Shown here: positions 1-8,907 of the stretch, piece by piece | Layout: each line of letters opens with the position of its first letter | Numbering within the stretch: the first letter of the stretch is position 1 | Assembly (NCBI GenBank): GCA_030430255.1 | Contig: JAUIGD010000022.1 | Location: forward strand, 1 to 32,307 | Source: Verrucomicrobiia bacterium | GTDB taxonomy: Bacteria; Verrucomicrobiota; Verrucomicrobiia; Verrucomicrobiales; DEV007 | DNA length: 32,307 bases | Direction: 5' to 3' | Position numbers and translations under genes: made by a program | The notes under the pieces: model-generated | What the model was told of the DNA's origin: nothing | The model's database searches: none | The model's input: the letters and a program-made list of their open reading frames with translations, nothing else

Positions 1-8
1 CGCCGCCG

Positions 9-79
9 CAAAGTTGTTCACAATCGGCGGCGGCGGAGGGCTCGCGGGCGGCCCTTCCGCCGATTGATGAACCACTTTG
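9..79. repeat. Long inverted repeat (hairpin) downstream of the CotH-type gene
   Basis: Bases 9-30 and 57-79 are reverse complements over about 22 positions, with one mismatch and one single-base indel (arms begin CAAAGT and end ACTTTG). They enclose a 26-base GC-rich loop. In the direction of the leftward CotH-type gene the structure lies about 250 bases past the stop codon, so it could act as a transcription terminator or 3' stabiliser, although no T-tract follows. It could also be a second kind of palindromic intergenic element or an operator for a gene beyond the window edge. Confidence 0.6.
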
Positions 80-180
80 GAACCGGTAACAGCGCCGGAA
101 GGACCCCGCCATGGAACCAGCGGCTCGAGCCACCGGGACGCCCCGGATGCCTTGACGGCTCCGAGCGAGCGGGCACCGGG

Positions 181-325
181 ACGCTGCCACCCGTCGATGC
201 CTATCCGCGGCACGACCGGCGAAGCGGCGGGGTGAATACCCTGCCCAAGCCGGGCACAACGTCAACGCCCTCAGCCTCAACGAGGGCAAGCCGCAGCCCG
301 GAGCTCGGTGAGCGATTCGGGCTCG
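181..325 (+). repeat. Palindromic intergenic repeat, copy 1 (degenerate)
   Basis: This stretch matches the element at 10575-10756 in the same orientation. Shared blocks include GCGAAGCGG, GGGTGAATACCCTGCCC (centre), CCCTCAGCCTCAACGAGGGC and the right terminus GGTGAGCGATTCGGGCT. The left third (roughly 140-180) is too diverged for its boundary to be certain. Its right end lies one or two bases from the TAG stop of the leftward CotH-type gene (328-326). The rest of 1-325 holds the long hairpin at 9-79 and no gene that I can support. Confidence 0.7.
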
Positions 326-3300
326 CTATTCGGCAGGCAGCTCCGCCACGCGGTACATCCGCATGGCTCCCGCCATCTCCGGGTGTGCGTCGGTCTTCGG
401 CGGCCCGCGGTCGATCCATTGGACTCGATTGCCCCCGGCCCGCACCGGCAACCCGGCTGGGCGCCAGAGTCCGGCCTCGTCCAGCTCGACCTCGATCGCC
501 GTCCCCTGCCCCCCGCCGGTGAAGCGGGCGGCGGTGTTCAGGTCGCGGAACTCGACCTGGTATCGACGCCCCGGTTCGGCCGGAAACTCGAGCATCATCC
601 CCCCGTCGGCGAGGCGCGCGATGTGATCGATCGCAAACAGGCTGCCGGGCAAGACGGTGCCGCCCACCCGTGGTCGCGACGTCACGCTGACCTCCGGCGT
701 CGGGACAAAATCCCGCAAACGCTCGGGAGAGTAGTACTCGATGAGAATCGCCACACTTTCACCGGCAGGTGTCGGCGACGCCAGAACCACCCGCGGCGTG
801 CCGTCGGGAGCGCGCGAACTCGCGTTCCAGACCTCCACGCCTCCGGGGAGATCTGCCAGCAGGACGCTCACCGCCTCGACCGGGCGCTGCGAACGATTGT
901 GGATCGTGAGGGTTTGAACCAACAGCCCGGTTTGGCGGTCGAGGGCCAGCTCCGTGTCGATCGTCACCTCCGGGGCGGGCACCTCGGGCAAGACGACAAG
1001 AAACTCCGCGACCGCGCTCAACCCCGCCCCGTCCGTCGCGGTCACGCGGAGCTGGGCCGTGCCGCTTGCGAACGGATCGAATCGCAAGGCCAGCGCCCCC
1101 GTGCCGGCGACCAAGTCGACCCCGGCGAAGATATCCTCATCCCCAGCGACGCTCAGGGCGTAGCTCAGGCGATCGCCCGGATCGGCGTCGGTGAAAAAGG
1201 CGCTCAAATCGATTTCCATCGGCGAGGCCGCTTCATCGGCGACCACGTCTGGAGCGGCCGAAGCGACGGGGGCGTCGTCCATCGGCCTGACCGTCAGGAT
1301 GAACGACTGGCTTGCGCTCAGGCCGCCGGCATCGGTCGCTGTCAGGGTCAGCTCGACGCTGCCGAAGCGATCCGGAGCCGGTTCGGCGATCACTTCACCG
1401 GCCAGCGGATCGAGTTCGAGCCGGTTGAAGAGCCCACCGTCCCCGCTCGCCTGCAATTGGTAGTCCAGCGCCTGCCCCCCGCCGTCGGGATCGGTGAAGG
1501 CCGCGTGGTAAGCGATGGCGATCGCCGGTGAATCCTCGTCGATCGCCAGGTCGGCCAACGGGGTGTCGGAGACGGTCGGCGGCCGGTTCAGCCGAACGCG
1601 CAACGGCACTTCCACCGGGTGTTCACCTTCCCCGTTCGAGTAGAACGAGAGCATGGTCTCCAGTTCTTCACCCGCCCCGACCGCACCCGCGGCGACATCG
1701 ATCCGCACCCGCTCGCTGCGGCCTCCATCGACCGCTCCCGCGGCGGTCCCGGCGGCCGCCCAGCCGGCGTCCACGCCGACCGCATCGAGAAACGTGGAGG
1801 CGATGGCCATCATCTCTTGATCGGCGACCCTGCGCCCGTCCACCGAGGCGAACATCAAGTAGTAGAGCCGCGCAGAGGACGCCAAGCCGTCCACGGCCTG
1901 CGCGCCGTTATCGGTGTTGGAAGCGAACGAGTGTGATAACAAGCCACCGGTCTCTTCGACCAGAATGAGCTGGTTCACCGACGGGTCGGTCGCGTTGAAG
2001 TTCGCGTCGAAGGCCCCATAGACCCGCTTGTAGAACGCCGCAAACTGCCGCGTCCCCCGCGCGACCTCGAACTGCCCCCCCTCGACCGAACCACCGCCGT
2101 CGGCGCCGAGGTTGCCGCTCACGCCGAACGACGACACCCCATCGAGATCGGCCGCCAGGACGAAGAGCCCGGGGTACTTCCGCGTGAAATATCTCCCGCC
2201 GGGGCCGAACGCCGCCCCGGTCTCGATCGCGGCATCCGAGTAGGCGATGCCCGAGCCGAGATCGGTGCTCAAGATATTGCCGCCGTCGAACATGTCCCCC
2301 CCACCGTCGTTGATCGAACTGCCCAGCTGCCCCTCATCGAAATCGAATCGATCCGGAATCAGGGCGGCGACCTCCGCACTCCCCGCTTCGAGGTTCTCCA
2401 GGGCGGACTCCAGGGACAATTCCGGCGGCTCGATGTCGAGCACCCAGCTGAGGACACCGCCGCCGATGTTGGCGAGGGAGAGTTCGCCGCTCCCCGGTTC
2501 GCCGGCATTGACCAATATCTCGAGCACGGCGGGGGAGACTTCGAGTTGCGGCCGCCCCGAGCGGCCGCTCAGCACCGCGAGGTCGAGGCCTGCGAAGCCC
2601 GCCCGCGCGGCGGCCATCACCTCACCGGCGTCGAGGGCCCGCCGCCAGACGACGAGCTCGTCGATCGCGCCAGGGAACGCATCGCCGACGATGAGAGGCT
2701 CCTGCCGATCCCCCGTCGCATCGTCGGCCAGTTCGCCGGAACCGACCTCGACCCCTCCGACGTAGAGCCGGACGGTCGAGGCAGCGCGATCGAGCACGAA
2801 CCCGACCTGCGACCACTCTCCGGCCCTCGCCTCCGTGCCGCCCACCCCGCCGAGATCCCGCGCGAACCAGCGAGAGCCGTCATCGAAGCCGCCGGCGACG
2901 GCGAACCGGTCGCCGTCGAGATAGATTTGCCAACCCGAGCCAAATCCGCCTTTCGCGGCGATCGTCTGGGTCTGCCCAGCGCTCACCCCGTCCGGTCGCA
3001 CCCAGCACATCACCGCGAAGTCTCCGGATCCCAGATCCATCGCATCCCCGAAGTCGACAGCCGCCGCGCCGCCCCTCAAGGCCTCGCCCGAAACCCCGGG
3101 GATCGGCTGGAGGTCGCCGATCAGGCGACCGTTCTCCGGTGGCGAGGTGAGGTCGAACACCGTGCGCCCGAAACGGTCCGCCACATCGAAACTCGCGTAG
3201 AGGGCCAGCCCGTTCCTCAATCCCGCTCCACGCGCGCCCCCAGCCGGATCGGCCGGATCACTTCCCACCGCGATCTCCGCCGCATCGGCGACGCCGTCGC

Positions 3301-6300
3301 CATCGCCGTCGGCGAGGGTGGGGTCGGATCCGACGCGGAACTCGGTCGCGTTGTCCAATCCGTCGCCATCGGCATCTCCGCCGGGTTCGCCACCCACCGC
3401 GCCGAAGTAGCGCTGCTCCCAAAGGTCGGGCAGCGAGTCGTAGTCGCTGTCCGCCCCCCCCGCCTCCAGCACATCGAGCGCGCCAGCGCCATGGTCACGC
3501 CCCCCGGCGTGAATCGCAGCGATCTGCTGCGGCGACAGCGCTCCGCGCACCACCAGAAGGTCATCGAGCGCGACCGGCGCGAGCCCGGCGACCAACGGGG
3601 CGGCGCTGAACAGCGCCGGGGTCTGGCCGCTCGTGGTGGTGGTCAGTTCGCCGTCCACGTAGAAGTGGGCGGATCTCGCCCCTCCGCCCACCGGCTCTCG
3701 GATCACCGCGGCGAGATGGTGCCAGCCTCCGCCCAGCGGCCCGTCGCCGACCGCCCCCTCGCCGCCGCAGGTGAACTGCGGGACGCCGGATCCGTCGAGG
3801 CCGATCGACCATCCGCCGCCCTTGCCGAGCACGCGCCCTCCCTCCCCACCAGCCCAATGTACCCAAGTTGCCGCCGTGAGCGCCCCGGTGCCCGGGTCAC
3901 CGCGGTCGCCGAAATCGACCCCCCCGCCAGCGGCGGCGGCGAACCGGAAGGCTCCACCGACGATGCCTTGGGGTTCGCCCTCTGCCCCCAGCACCGAGCC
4001 CGGCGCCCCCACCTCGTTGATCACCGCATCGCCCGGCGCGGGACCGGCCTCGTCCAAGCGGCTATAGATCCAAACATCTGCTAGCTCCAATGGCACCTGC
4101 ACCCCCGGGTCGTTGGGGTCGCCCCCCCTCGCCACTTCCAGACCGTCCAGCGCCCCGTCGCCATCGCTGTCGCGGAGCAGCGGGTCGGTGCCCAACGCCC
4201 GTTCCTCGGCGTCGCCCAAACCGTCCCCGTCGCTGTCGCCGGAAGTCGGCGAAGTGCCGGATGCCAGCTCCAGCCCGTCGGGGAGCCCGTCCCCGTCGCT
4301 GTCTGGATCCCGGGGCTTGGTGCCCGCCGCGACCTCGGCCGCATCGTCCGCGCCATCGCCATCCGAATCGCGCTGCCGCGGGTCCGATCCGGCGGCGAAC
4401 TCCTCGCCGTCGAGCAACCCATCCCCGTCCGCGTCGCCGGTGCCGTCGCGGGACAGGTCCCCGAACGCCGCCAGCTCCCAAGCGTCCGGCAGCGCGTCTC
4501 CGTCCGTGTCGTCGGTGGCGGGGTCAAACCCCGGCGAGCCCCCCGGCGCAGGGCTCGGGCGCCAGCTGGATGCCAACGCTGGGTCGGCCCCCTTCTCCAC
4601 CAGCTCCAACGAGGGGCCATCCCCGTCGGGTTCCAGCGGCCAGGGCGGCTCGTCGTCGTAGCGGAACGAGAACACCAGTTCGCCCTCGACGTTCGCCAAT
4701 GCGAGCTGCTCGCCACCGTTGGAGAGGTTGGTGCCCCCGGCGAACTCGCCGAGGATCTTCCCACCGAGAGCGGGCCCGTAGCGGGCGATCGCGGCGCCGC
4801 GGTTGGCCACCAGGACGACCGATCCCCCCTGAGGCAGGATCCCGATCGGCGCCCCGCCGAAGTCGAACTCCACCCCGGAGGTGAATTCGAGCCCCGTCAG
4901 GTCGACCGCGTGCGCCGCCGCGTTGCGCAGTTCGAGAAACTCATAGTCCGACCTCGTCGCGCCCGCCGCCAACTCCTCAGGAGTCGATGGGCCGAGCGGC
5001 CGGTAGTGGATCTCGGCAACCTCGATATCCCCGCGGCGCGGCATGCGTGCGCCGATCTCGTAGCGCTCTTCCAACAGCGCCGACCACTCTCCGTTCGCGT
5101 GCAATAGGCGCGCCTTCAACACCGAGCCGCGGTCGATCAAAGGCGGGCTTCCGGTTTGATATCGCTGCGCCGCCCCCGCCGGGAGGGCCGGCGTCGACAC
5201 CACTCCCAGCAACTCCGGCGAGGCGAGCAGGTCGCTGCTGGCGAGCGAGACGTTGAGCGCGTGGATCCCCAATACGTTGCGCCCGGCGCGGAGCAAGCCC
5301 GCGGGCACGTCGACCTCGAACAGTTCCTGCATCACCGCGGACACATCGAGGTTGCCGAGCGTCGCCGCCGAGTCCCAATTCAAAACCGCAGGGGCGTTCG
5401 CCCCGGTGAGCCGGACACCGTTGACGTAGGCGGCGAAGCCGTCGTCGTACCGCATCCGCAGCAAGAGCTCGCCCACCGTTGCCGCCTGCTCGGCGGTCAG
5501 TTCGAACGGGATGCGGATGTAGGCGCTGGTGTTGACCCCCGCGATCTCGGGGATGCCCGTGCGCAAAAAAGGCGCGAAGAACTCCTCCCCCGTCTCGAAC
5601 CCCACCCCGCTCTCGCCAATCTTCCAATCGGCGATGTTCGGGGGGTCGTCGACCGCCGCCCAGGCTTCGCCCAGGGCCGCCCCCCCATTCGCGACCGACG
5701 GGATCAGCACCTGCGCCGGTGAAAACTCCGGCACCAGGACCACGCTGTCGAGACGCGAAGGCAGGCGCGGATCGCTCCCGTCCGTGGTGTAATAGATGAG
5801 GCCGGGCTGACCTAGGGGATCGATCTCGACCGTCTGCGGCGCCACGGAGAAACCGCCGGGCGGGCGGGCGACGGGCGTCTCGACGTCCGGGAACAGCCCG
5901 CGCGCCCGGAAGTGGCCGGGGGCGCCGCTCACCAACACCCCCGGGGCCGCGACATCGGGCCCGGGGTGCTGGCAGGCGACGAACGATGCGTCCCCGATCA
6001 CCTGCCCCCCGCTGCCGGCGAAGTCGATCGCGTAGACGAAGTCGCCGTCGAGGTCCAGGCCCCCTGCGTTGCCAAAACTGGTGATCTCCCCACCCGCCGC
6101 GACCGGGGCAGGCAGCCGCTCCAGCGTCAGCGCCGAGGCGGTGAACGGATAGGGTTCGGTGCGCGTGAAGTTGATGTTCGCCCGTGTGTCGAACACGAAC
6201 TCCGCGACCTCCGTGTCCGCTGTCCACCGGTAGCTCCAAACCGCCCCCTGCGATCTGGCGTCACCCACCGTCAGGCCGGGCTGCAAACCGCTGCCGACGG

Positions 6301-8728
6301 TCGCCCCGTTGAGGCGGAAGTAATGCCGCGCCGCCCCGATCCCCTGCCACTCGCCCATCAACAGTTGGATCTGATAGGTGGCGCTGGGCTCGACTCGGAG
6401 ACGCACCCGAAGCGCCCCACCCTCGAAAAACTCTTGCGCCCCCCCCAACCGGTAGGTCACGGGGTTGTCCGCCAGCACCGCCGAGCGCACCAGCGACGTC
6501 AATACCGGGTCGCCGGAGAACTCGAGGTCAGGGAATGCGGCCGGCAAAAACTTCAGATCGATGGCGCCGTCGAGGACCACGTCGCTGCGTTCGGCGAGGA
6601 ACCGTTCCCGCAACCAGGCGATCTCCGACGCCCACTCCCCGTCGCGGGTGACCGGATCGCCACCATGGATGTGCCCCCAGCGCGCCGATTCGGCGACCAC
6701 CGCGCTGCCGATTTCGGCCACGATCCCGTCGAGGCGCGCGCGGGCCGCCTCGGGGGCCAGCGCGCCGCGGCCGCGCAGGTGCCTCTGCAGGCGGTCTGCG
6801 AACCGCAGCTGGAACTCCCGGTATCCGATGAGCGCCTGATAGGGGCCGCCTTGGGAATTGGCCACATCGACCCCGCTCAGGTCGAAATCGAGATTGCGGT
6901 TGCCCGAGTTGGAGAACCGGTCGTTGCCCATCGAGATCTCGGCGTCCCAGCTGTGGAAGAGGAACGGGCTCGACGCATCCCCACCGCGCGAGCGGCGCGC
7001 GGCATACCAGTTGCGGTTGTTGGGCGACCCCGAGTTTCGATACATCTGATCCTGCCCCCGGCGGTGGAGGTGGAGCGGCTCCAGCCAGTCGTGGTCGCCA
7101 CTCCAGATCCGGGCGACCAGCGAGTCGATGAAGCCGTCCAGGTCGAGGAGCTCCGACATCGCGGCATACTCGTCGCTCGAGGCCACACCGCCCGCCGACC
7201 GAGCCAGCAGTTCCCCCCAGGCTTCACCGTCCCCGCCCTCGATCAGACCGTTCTGTCCGACCACGTCCCAATCATCGGGCTGCCCGCCACGGTGGCTCGC
7301 GTAGAACTCCGCGTCGGCGCGCTCGTGCAAGTTGTAGAGCCCCCAGTATCGCCCGTTGATGTAGACGTGGACGAACCTCCCCCGGGGCGCTAGCAATCCC
7401 ATGGCTATCTCCGAACGGCGCACGAACTCGTCGCGCGTATAGGTCGCCGAGTCGGTGAGGTCGTTGCGCCCGAGGAGGATCGGCTCCCCGTTCTGATCGA
7501 AACGGGGAAAGCCGTTGGCATCGACCGAGTTCCATTCCATGGCGAAGCCGTCGTGGCCTCCAGGCCTGAGCATCAGACGCTTGAAAGAGCTCACCGCAGA
7601 CCCGGCGAAGAGCGGGAAGTCCAGCGCCGTGTCCCCATACTCGCTGCGGAAGTAGAGGCGCAGCGGCTTCTTCTTGTGAAAGCGGGCCTGGCCACCGTGG
7701 ATCCGCAGCCCCCCGCGGGTGCGGAACTCCCCCGCCACCCCGCCCGGGTCGAAGAATTCGAGGCCGATCGGCAGTTCCGCTTCGCGGCCCCGCTCGGTGA
7801 AGTTTCGGTAGATCCCCTCCTCGCCGAAAAACGCATCGCTGGCGACGGCGATCGAGAGCGACGGGAGGCTGCGTAGATCGCTGGGCAACCCCGCCGCGTA
7901 GGCTGGATCGTCCGTGACGGCTTCGCTCATCGCCTCCTGCCGCACGATCTCGTCGGCAAACAGATAGGTGTGGGACTCCGGTTCGCTCTCCAGCAGCCCG
8001 GCAGCATAGGCGACCGCACGAACGACCACCGTGCCCGTGACCCGGATCGGCTCGGTGTAGAGGTGTCCATGATAGGGCGTCGGTTCGCTGCCGTCGACCG
8101 TGTAGCGGACGCTCGCACCCGGCCCGCCCTTCAAAACCAACGAAAACGCCTGCTCGACGTAGCCGCGCGGGACGGAGAAGTGCGGCGGCACCGAGATGCC
8201 CGCCAGACCGGTGGCAACGTTTCTCCCGCCAGGGGTCGGGTTGCGGAAGTACACCCATCTCCCATCCCGATCGCGACCGAACGAGACGTCCACCCTCTGT
8301 TGGGGATAGTCGATCGCGTCGATCGGCGTCCCGTCTGGCATCAGCAGGCGCAGACTTTCGCCCGATCCCGAGAGCGCGAACCCCGCATGCGGCTCCCCTT
8401 CATCCCCGCGCGACTCGTCACCGGAGGCGAACAGCAGGAGCCGCTCCCCCGCCCCGAGTTCTCCGCCTTGAAAGACGAAACGGCTCCCTCCCGCCTCGAC
8501 GATGTACCCCTGCAGGGAGATTCGCGCGGCGCCGCCGTTCTCCAACTCGATCCAATCCGAAGTTTCTCCCGCCCGATCCTCGATCCCTCCCGCATTGATC
8601 GCAGCCAATTCCGAAAACCGCAGCTCGCCCCGCGCAGCCTGCGACCCGACCAATGCCCCCATCCCGACGGCAAAACCAGTCAGGATCCATCGCCGCCCAA
8701 GGGCGAAAGCGGGGGAAAGTAGCGGCAT
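326..8728 (-). CDS. Giant secreted CotH-family / lamin-tail / LamG / TSP3 multidomain protein
   Basis: About 2800 aa. I chose ATG 8728 over an in-frame TTG at 8770 because it gives a clean signal peptide: GRRW, a hydrophobic ILTGFAVGMGALVG stretch, then a cleavage-like QAARG. Domains by eye, in order: lamin-tail-like (~36-165); chitobiase/FN3-associated beta segment with YTVDGSEPT (~183-243); CotH kinase-like region (~280-700) with GGLRIHGG, INGRYWGLYNLHER and a WDAE metal-site-like motif; a second YYTTDGSDP segment (~955-995); a second lamin-tail domain (~1230-1355); thrombospondin-3-type DSDGDG repeats (~1405-1540); two LamG-like domains (~1550-1750, ~1840-2050) separated by more DADGDG repeats; two cadherin/Ig-like modules (~2380-2580); and a C-terminal tail with RRYQVEFRDL and RMYRV. 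Families of this type are extracellular and often Ca2+-binding. The substrate is unknown, and kinase activity is inferred from the family only. The TAG stop abuts repeat copy 1. Confidence 0.9.
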   Translation of the reverse strand: MPLLSPAFALGRRWILTGFAVGMGALVGSQAARGELRFSELAAINAGGIEDRAGETSDWIELENGGAARISLQGYIVEAGGSRFVFQGGELGAGERLLLFASGDESRGDEGEPHAGFALSGSGESLRLLMPDGTPIDAIDYPQQRVDVSFGRDRDGRWVYFRNPTPGGRNVATGLAGISVPPHFSVPRGYVEQAFSLVLKGGPGASVRYTVDGSEPTPYHGHLYTEPIRVTGTVVVRAVAYAAGLLESEPESHTYLFADEIVRQEAMSEAVTDDPAYAAGLPSDLRSLPSLSIAVASDAFFGEEGIYRNFTERGREAELPIGLEFFDPGGVAGEFRTRGGLRIHGGQARFHKKKPLRLYFRSEYGDTALDFPLFAGSAVSSFKRLMLRPGGHDGFAMEWNSVDANGFPRFDQNGEPILLGRNDLTDSATYTRDEFVRRSEIAMGLLAPRGRFVHVYINGRYWGLYNLHERADAEFYASHRGGQPDDWDVVGQNGLIEGGDGEAWGELLARSAGGVASSDEYAAMSELLDLDGFIDSLVARIWSGDHDWLEPLHLHRRGQDQMYRNSGSPNNRNWYAARRSRGGDASSPFLFHSWDAEISMGNDRFSNSGNRNLDFDLSGVDVANSQGGPYQALIGYREFQLRFADRLQRHLRGRGALAPEAARARLDGIVAEIGSAVVAESARWGHIHGGDPVTRDGEWASEIAWLRERFLAERSDVVLDGAIDLKFLPAAFPDLEFSGDPVLTSLVRSAVLADNPVTYRLGGAQEFFEGGALRVRLRVEPSATYQIQLLMGEWQGIGAARHYFRLNGATVGSGLQPGLTVGDARSQGAVWSYRWTADTEVAEFVFDTRANINFTRTEPYPFTASALTLERLPAPVAAGGEITSFGNAGGLDLDGDFVYAIDFAGSGGQVIGDASFVACQHPGPDVAAPGVLVSGAPGHFRARGLFPDVETPVARPPGGFSVAPQTVEIDPLGQPGLIYYTTDGSDPRLPSRLDSVVLVPEFSPAQVLIPSVANGGAALGEAWAAVDDPPNIADWKIGESGVGFETGEEFFAPFLRTGIPEIAGVNTSAYIRIPFELTAEQAATVGELLLRMRYDDGFAAYVNGVRLTGANAPAVLNWDSAATLGNLDVSAVMQELFEVDVPAGLLRAGRNVLGIHALNVSLASSDLLASPELLGVVSTPALPAGAAQRYQTGSPPLIDRGSVLKARLLHANGEWSALLEERYEIGARMPRRGDIEVAEIHYRPLGPSTPEELAAGATRSDYEFLELRNAAAHAVDLTGLEFTSGVEFDFGGAPIGILPQGGSVVLVANRGAAIARYGPALGGKILGEFAGGTNLSNGGEQLALANVEGELVFSFRYDDEPPWPLEPDGDGPSLELVEKGADPALASSWRPSPAPGGSPGFDPATDDTDGDALPDAWELAAFGDLSRDGTGDADGDGLLDGEEFAAGSDPRQRDSDGDGADDAAEVAAGTKPRDPDSDGDGLPDGLELASGTSPTSGDSDGDGLGDAEERALGTDPLLRDSDGDGALDGLEVARGGDPNDPGVQVPLELADVWIYSRLDEAGPAPGDAVINEVGAPGSVLGAEGEPQGIVGGAFRFAAAAGGGVDFGDRGDPGTGALTAATWVHWAGGEGGRVLGKGGGWSIGLDGSGVPQFTCGGEGAVGDGPLGGGWHHLAAVIREPVGGGARSAHFYVDGELTTTTSGQTPALFSAAPLVAGLAPVALDDLLVVRGALSPQQIAAIHAGGRDHGAGALDVLEAGGADSDYDSLPDLWEQRYFGAVGGEPGGDADGDGLDNATEFRVGSDPTLADGDGDGVADAAEIAVGSDPADPAGGARGAGLRNGLALYASFDVADRFGRTVFDLTSPPENGRLIGDLQPIPGVSGEALRGGAAAVDFGDAMDLGSGDFAVMCWVRPDGVSAGQTQTIAAKGGFGSGWQIYLDGDRFAVAGGFDDGSRWFARDLGGVGGTEARAGEWSQVGFVLDRAASTVRLYVGGVEVGSGELADDATGDRQEPLIVGDAFPGAIDELVVWRRALDAGEVMAAARAGFAGLDLAVLSGRSGRPQLEVSPAVLEILVNAGEPGSGELSLANIGGGVLSWVLDIEPPELSLESALENLEAGSAEVAALIPDRFDFDEGQLGSSINDGGGDMFDGGNILSTDLGSGIAYSDAAIETGAAFGPGGRYFTRKYPGLFVLAADLDGVSSFGVSGNLGADGGGSVEGGQFEVARGTRQFAAFYKRVYGAFDANFNATDPSVNQLILVEETGGLLSHSFASNTDNGAQAVDGLASSARLYYLMFASVDGRRVADQEMMAIASTFLDAVGVDAGWAAAGTAAGAVDGGRSERVRIDVAAGAVGAGEELETMLSFYSNGEGEHPVEVPLRVRLNRPPTVSDTPLADLAIDEDSPAIAIAYHAAFTDPDGGGQALDYQLQASGDGGLFNRLELDPLAGEVIAEPAPDRFGSVELTLTATDAGGLSASQSFILTVRPMDDAPVASAAPDVVADEAASPMEIDLSAFFTDADPGDRLSYALSVAGDEDIFAGVDLVAGTGALALRFDPFASGTAQLRVTATDGAGLSAVAEFLVVLPEVPAPEVTIDTELALDRQTGLLVQTLTIHNRSQRPVEAVSVLLADLPGGVEVWNASSRAPDGTPRVVLASPTPAGESVAILIEYYSPERLRDFVPTPEVSVTSRPRVGGTVLPGSLFAIDHIARLADGGMMLEFPAEPGRRYQVEFRDLNTAARFTGGGQGTAIEVELDEAGLWRPAGLPVRAGGNRVQWIDRGPPKTDAHPEMAGAMRMYRVAELPAE

Positions 8729-8907
8729 TCTCGGGTCAACGAACAGTCCGCCCTGCCATGCGTATTGCAATCGTAATTACGGACACCCGCATTCGATCGC
8801 CCCTCTTCAATCGCCCACGAATTTCAAATTGCCTAAATAATTAAGAAATAAAAGACACTTGCAAATAACCATAATAACTATATTTTTCATCTTTTAGACA
8901 ATAGTTG
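8729..8907. promoter_or_regulatory. AT-rich divergent promoter region
   Basis: Bases ~8770-8905 are strikingly AT-rich (CTAAATAATTAAGAAATAAAA and the following CATAATAACTATATTTTTCA) inside an otherwise very GC-rich window. The region separates the leftward CotH-type gene from the rightward zinc-ribbon gene, so it most likely holds promoters for both. Several -10-like hexamers occur on each strand and none can be singled out. No clear Shine-Dalgarno sequence precedes either start. Confidence 0.55.

Noticed and set aside
4110-4515. Regularly spaced DNA repeats in the CotH-type gene as a possible CRISPR-like array
   Set aside because: They encode thrombospondin-3-type DSDGDG calcium-binding repeats in frame; the spacing and the variable segments follow the protein repeat.
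2546-7393. Plus-strand open frames of ~500 codons opposite the CotH-type gene
   Set aside because: Arg/Pro/His-rich products without recognisable motifs, while the minus-strand protein has clear domains throughout.
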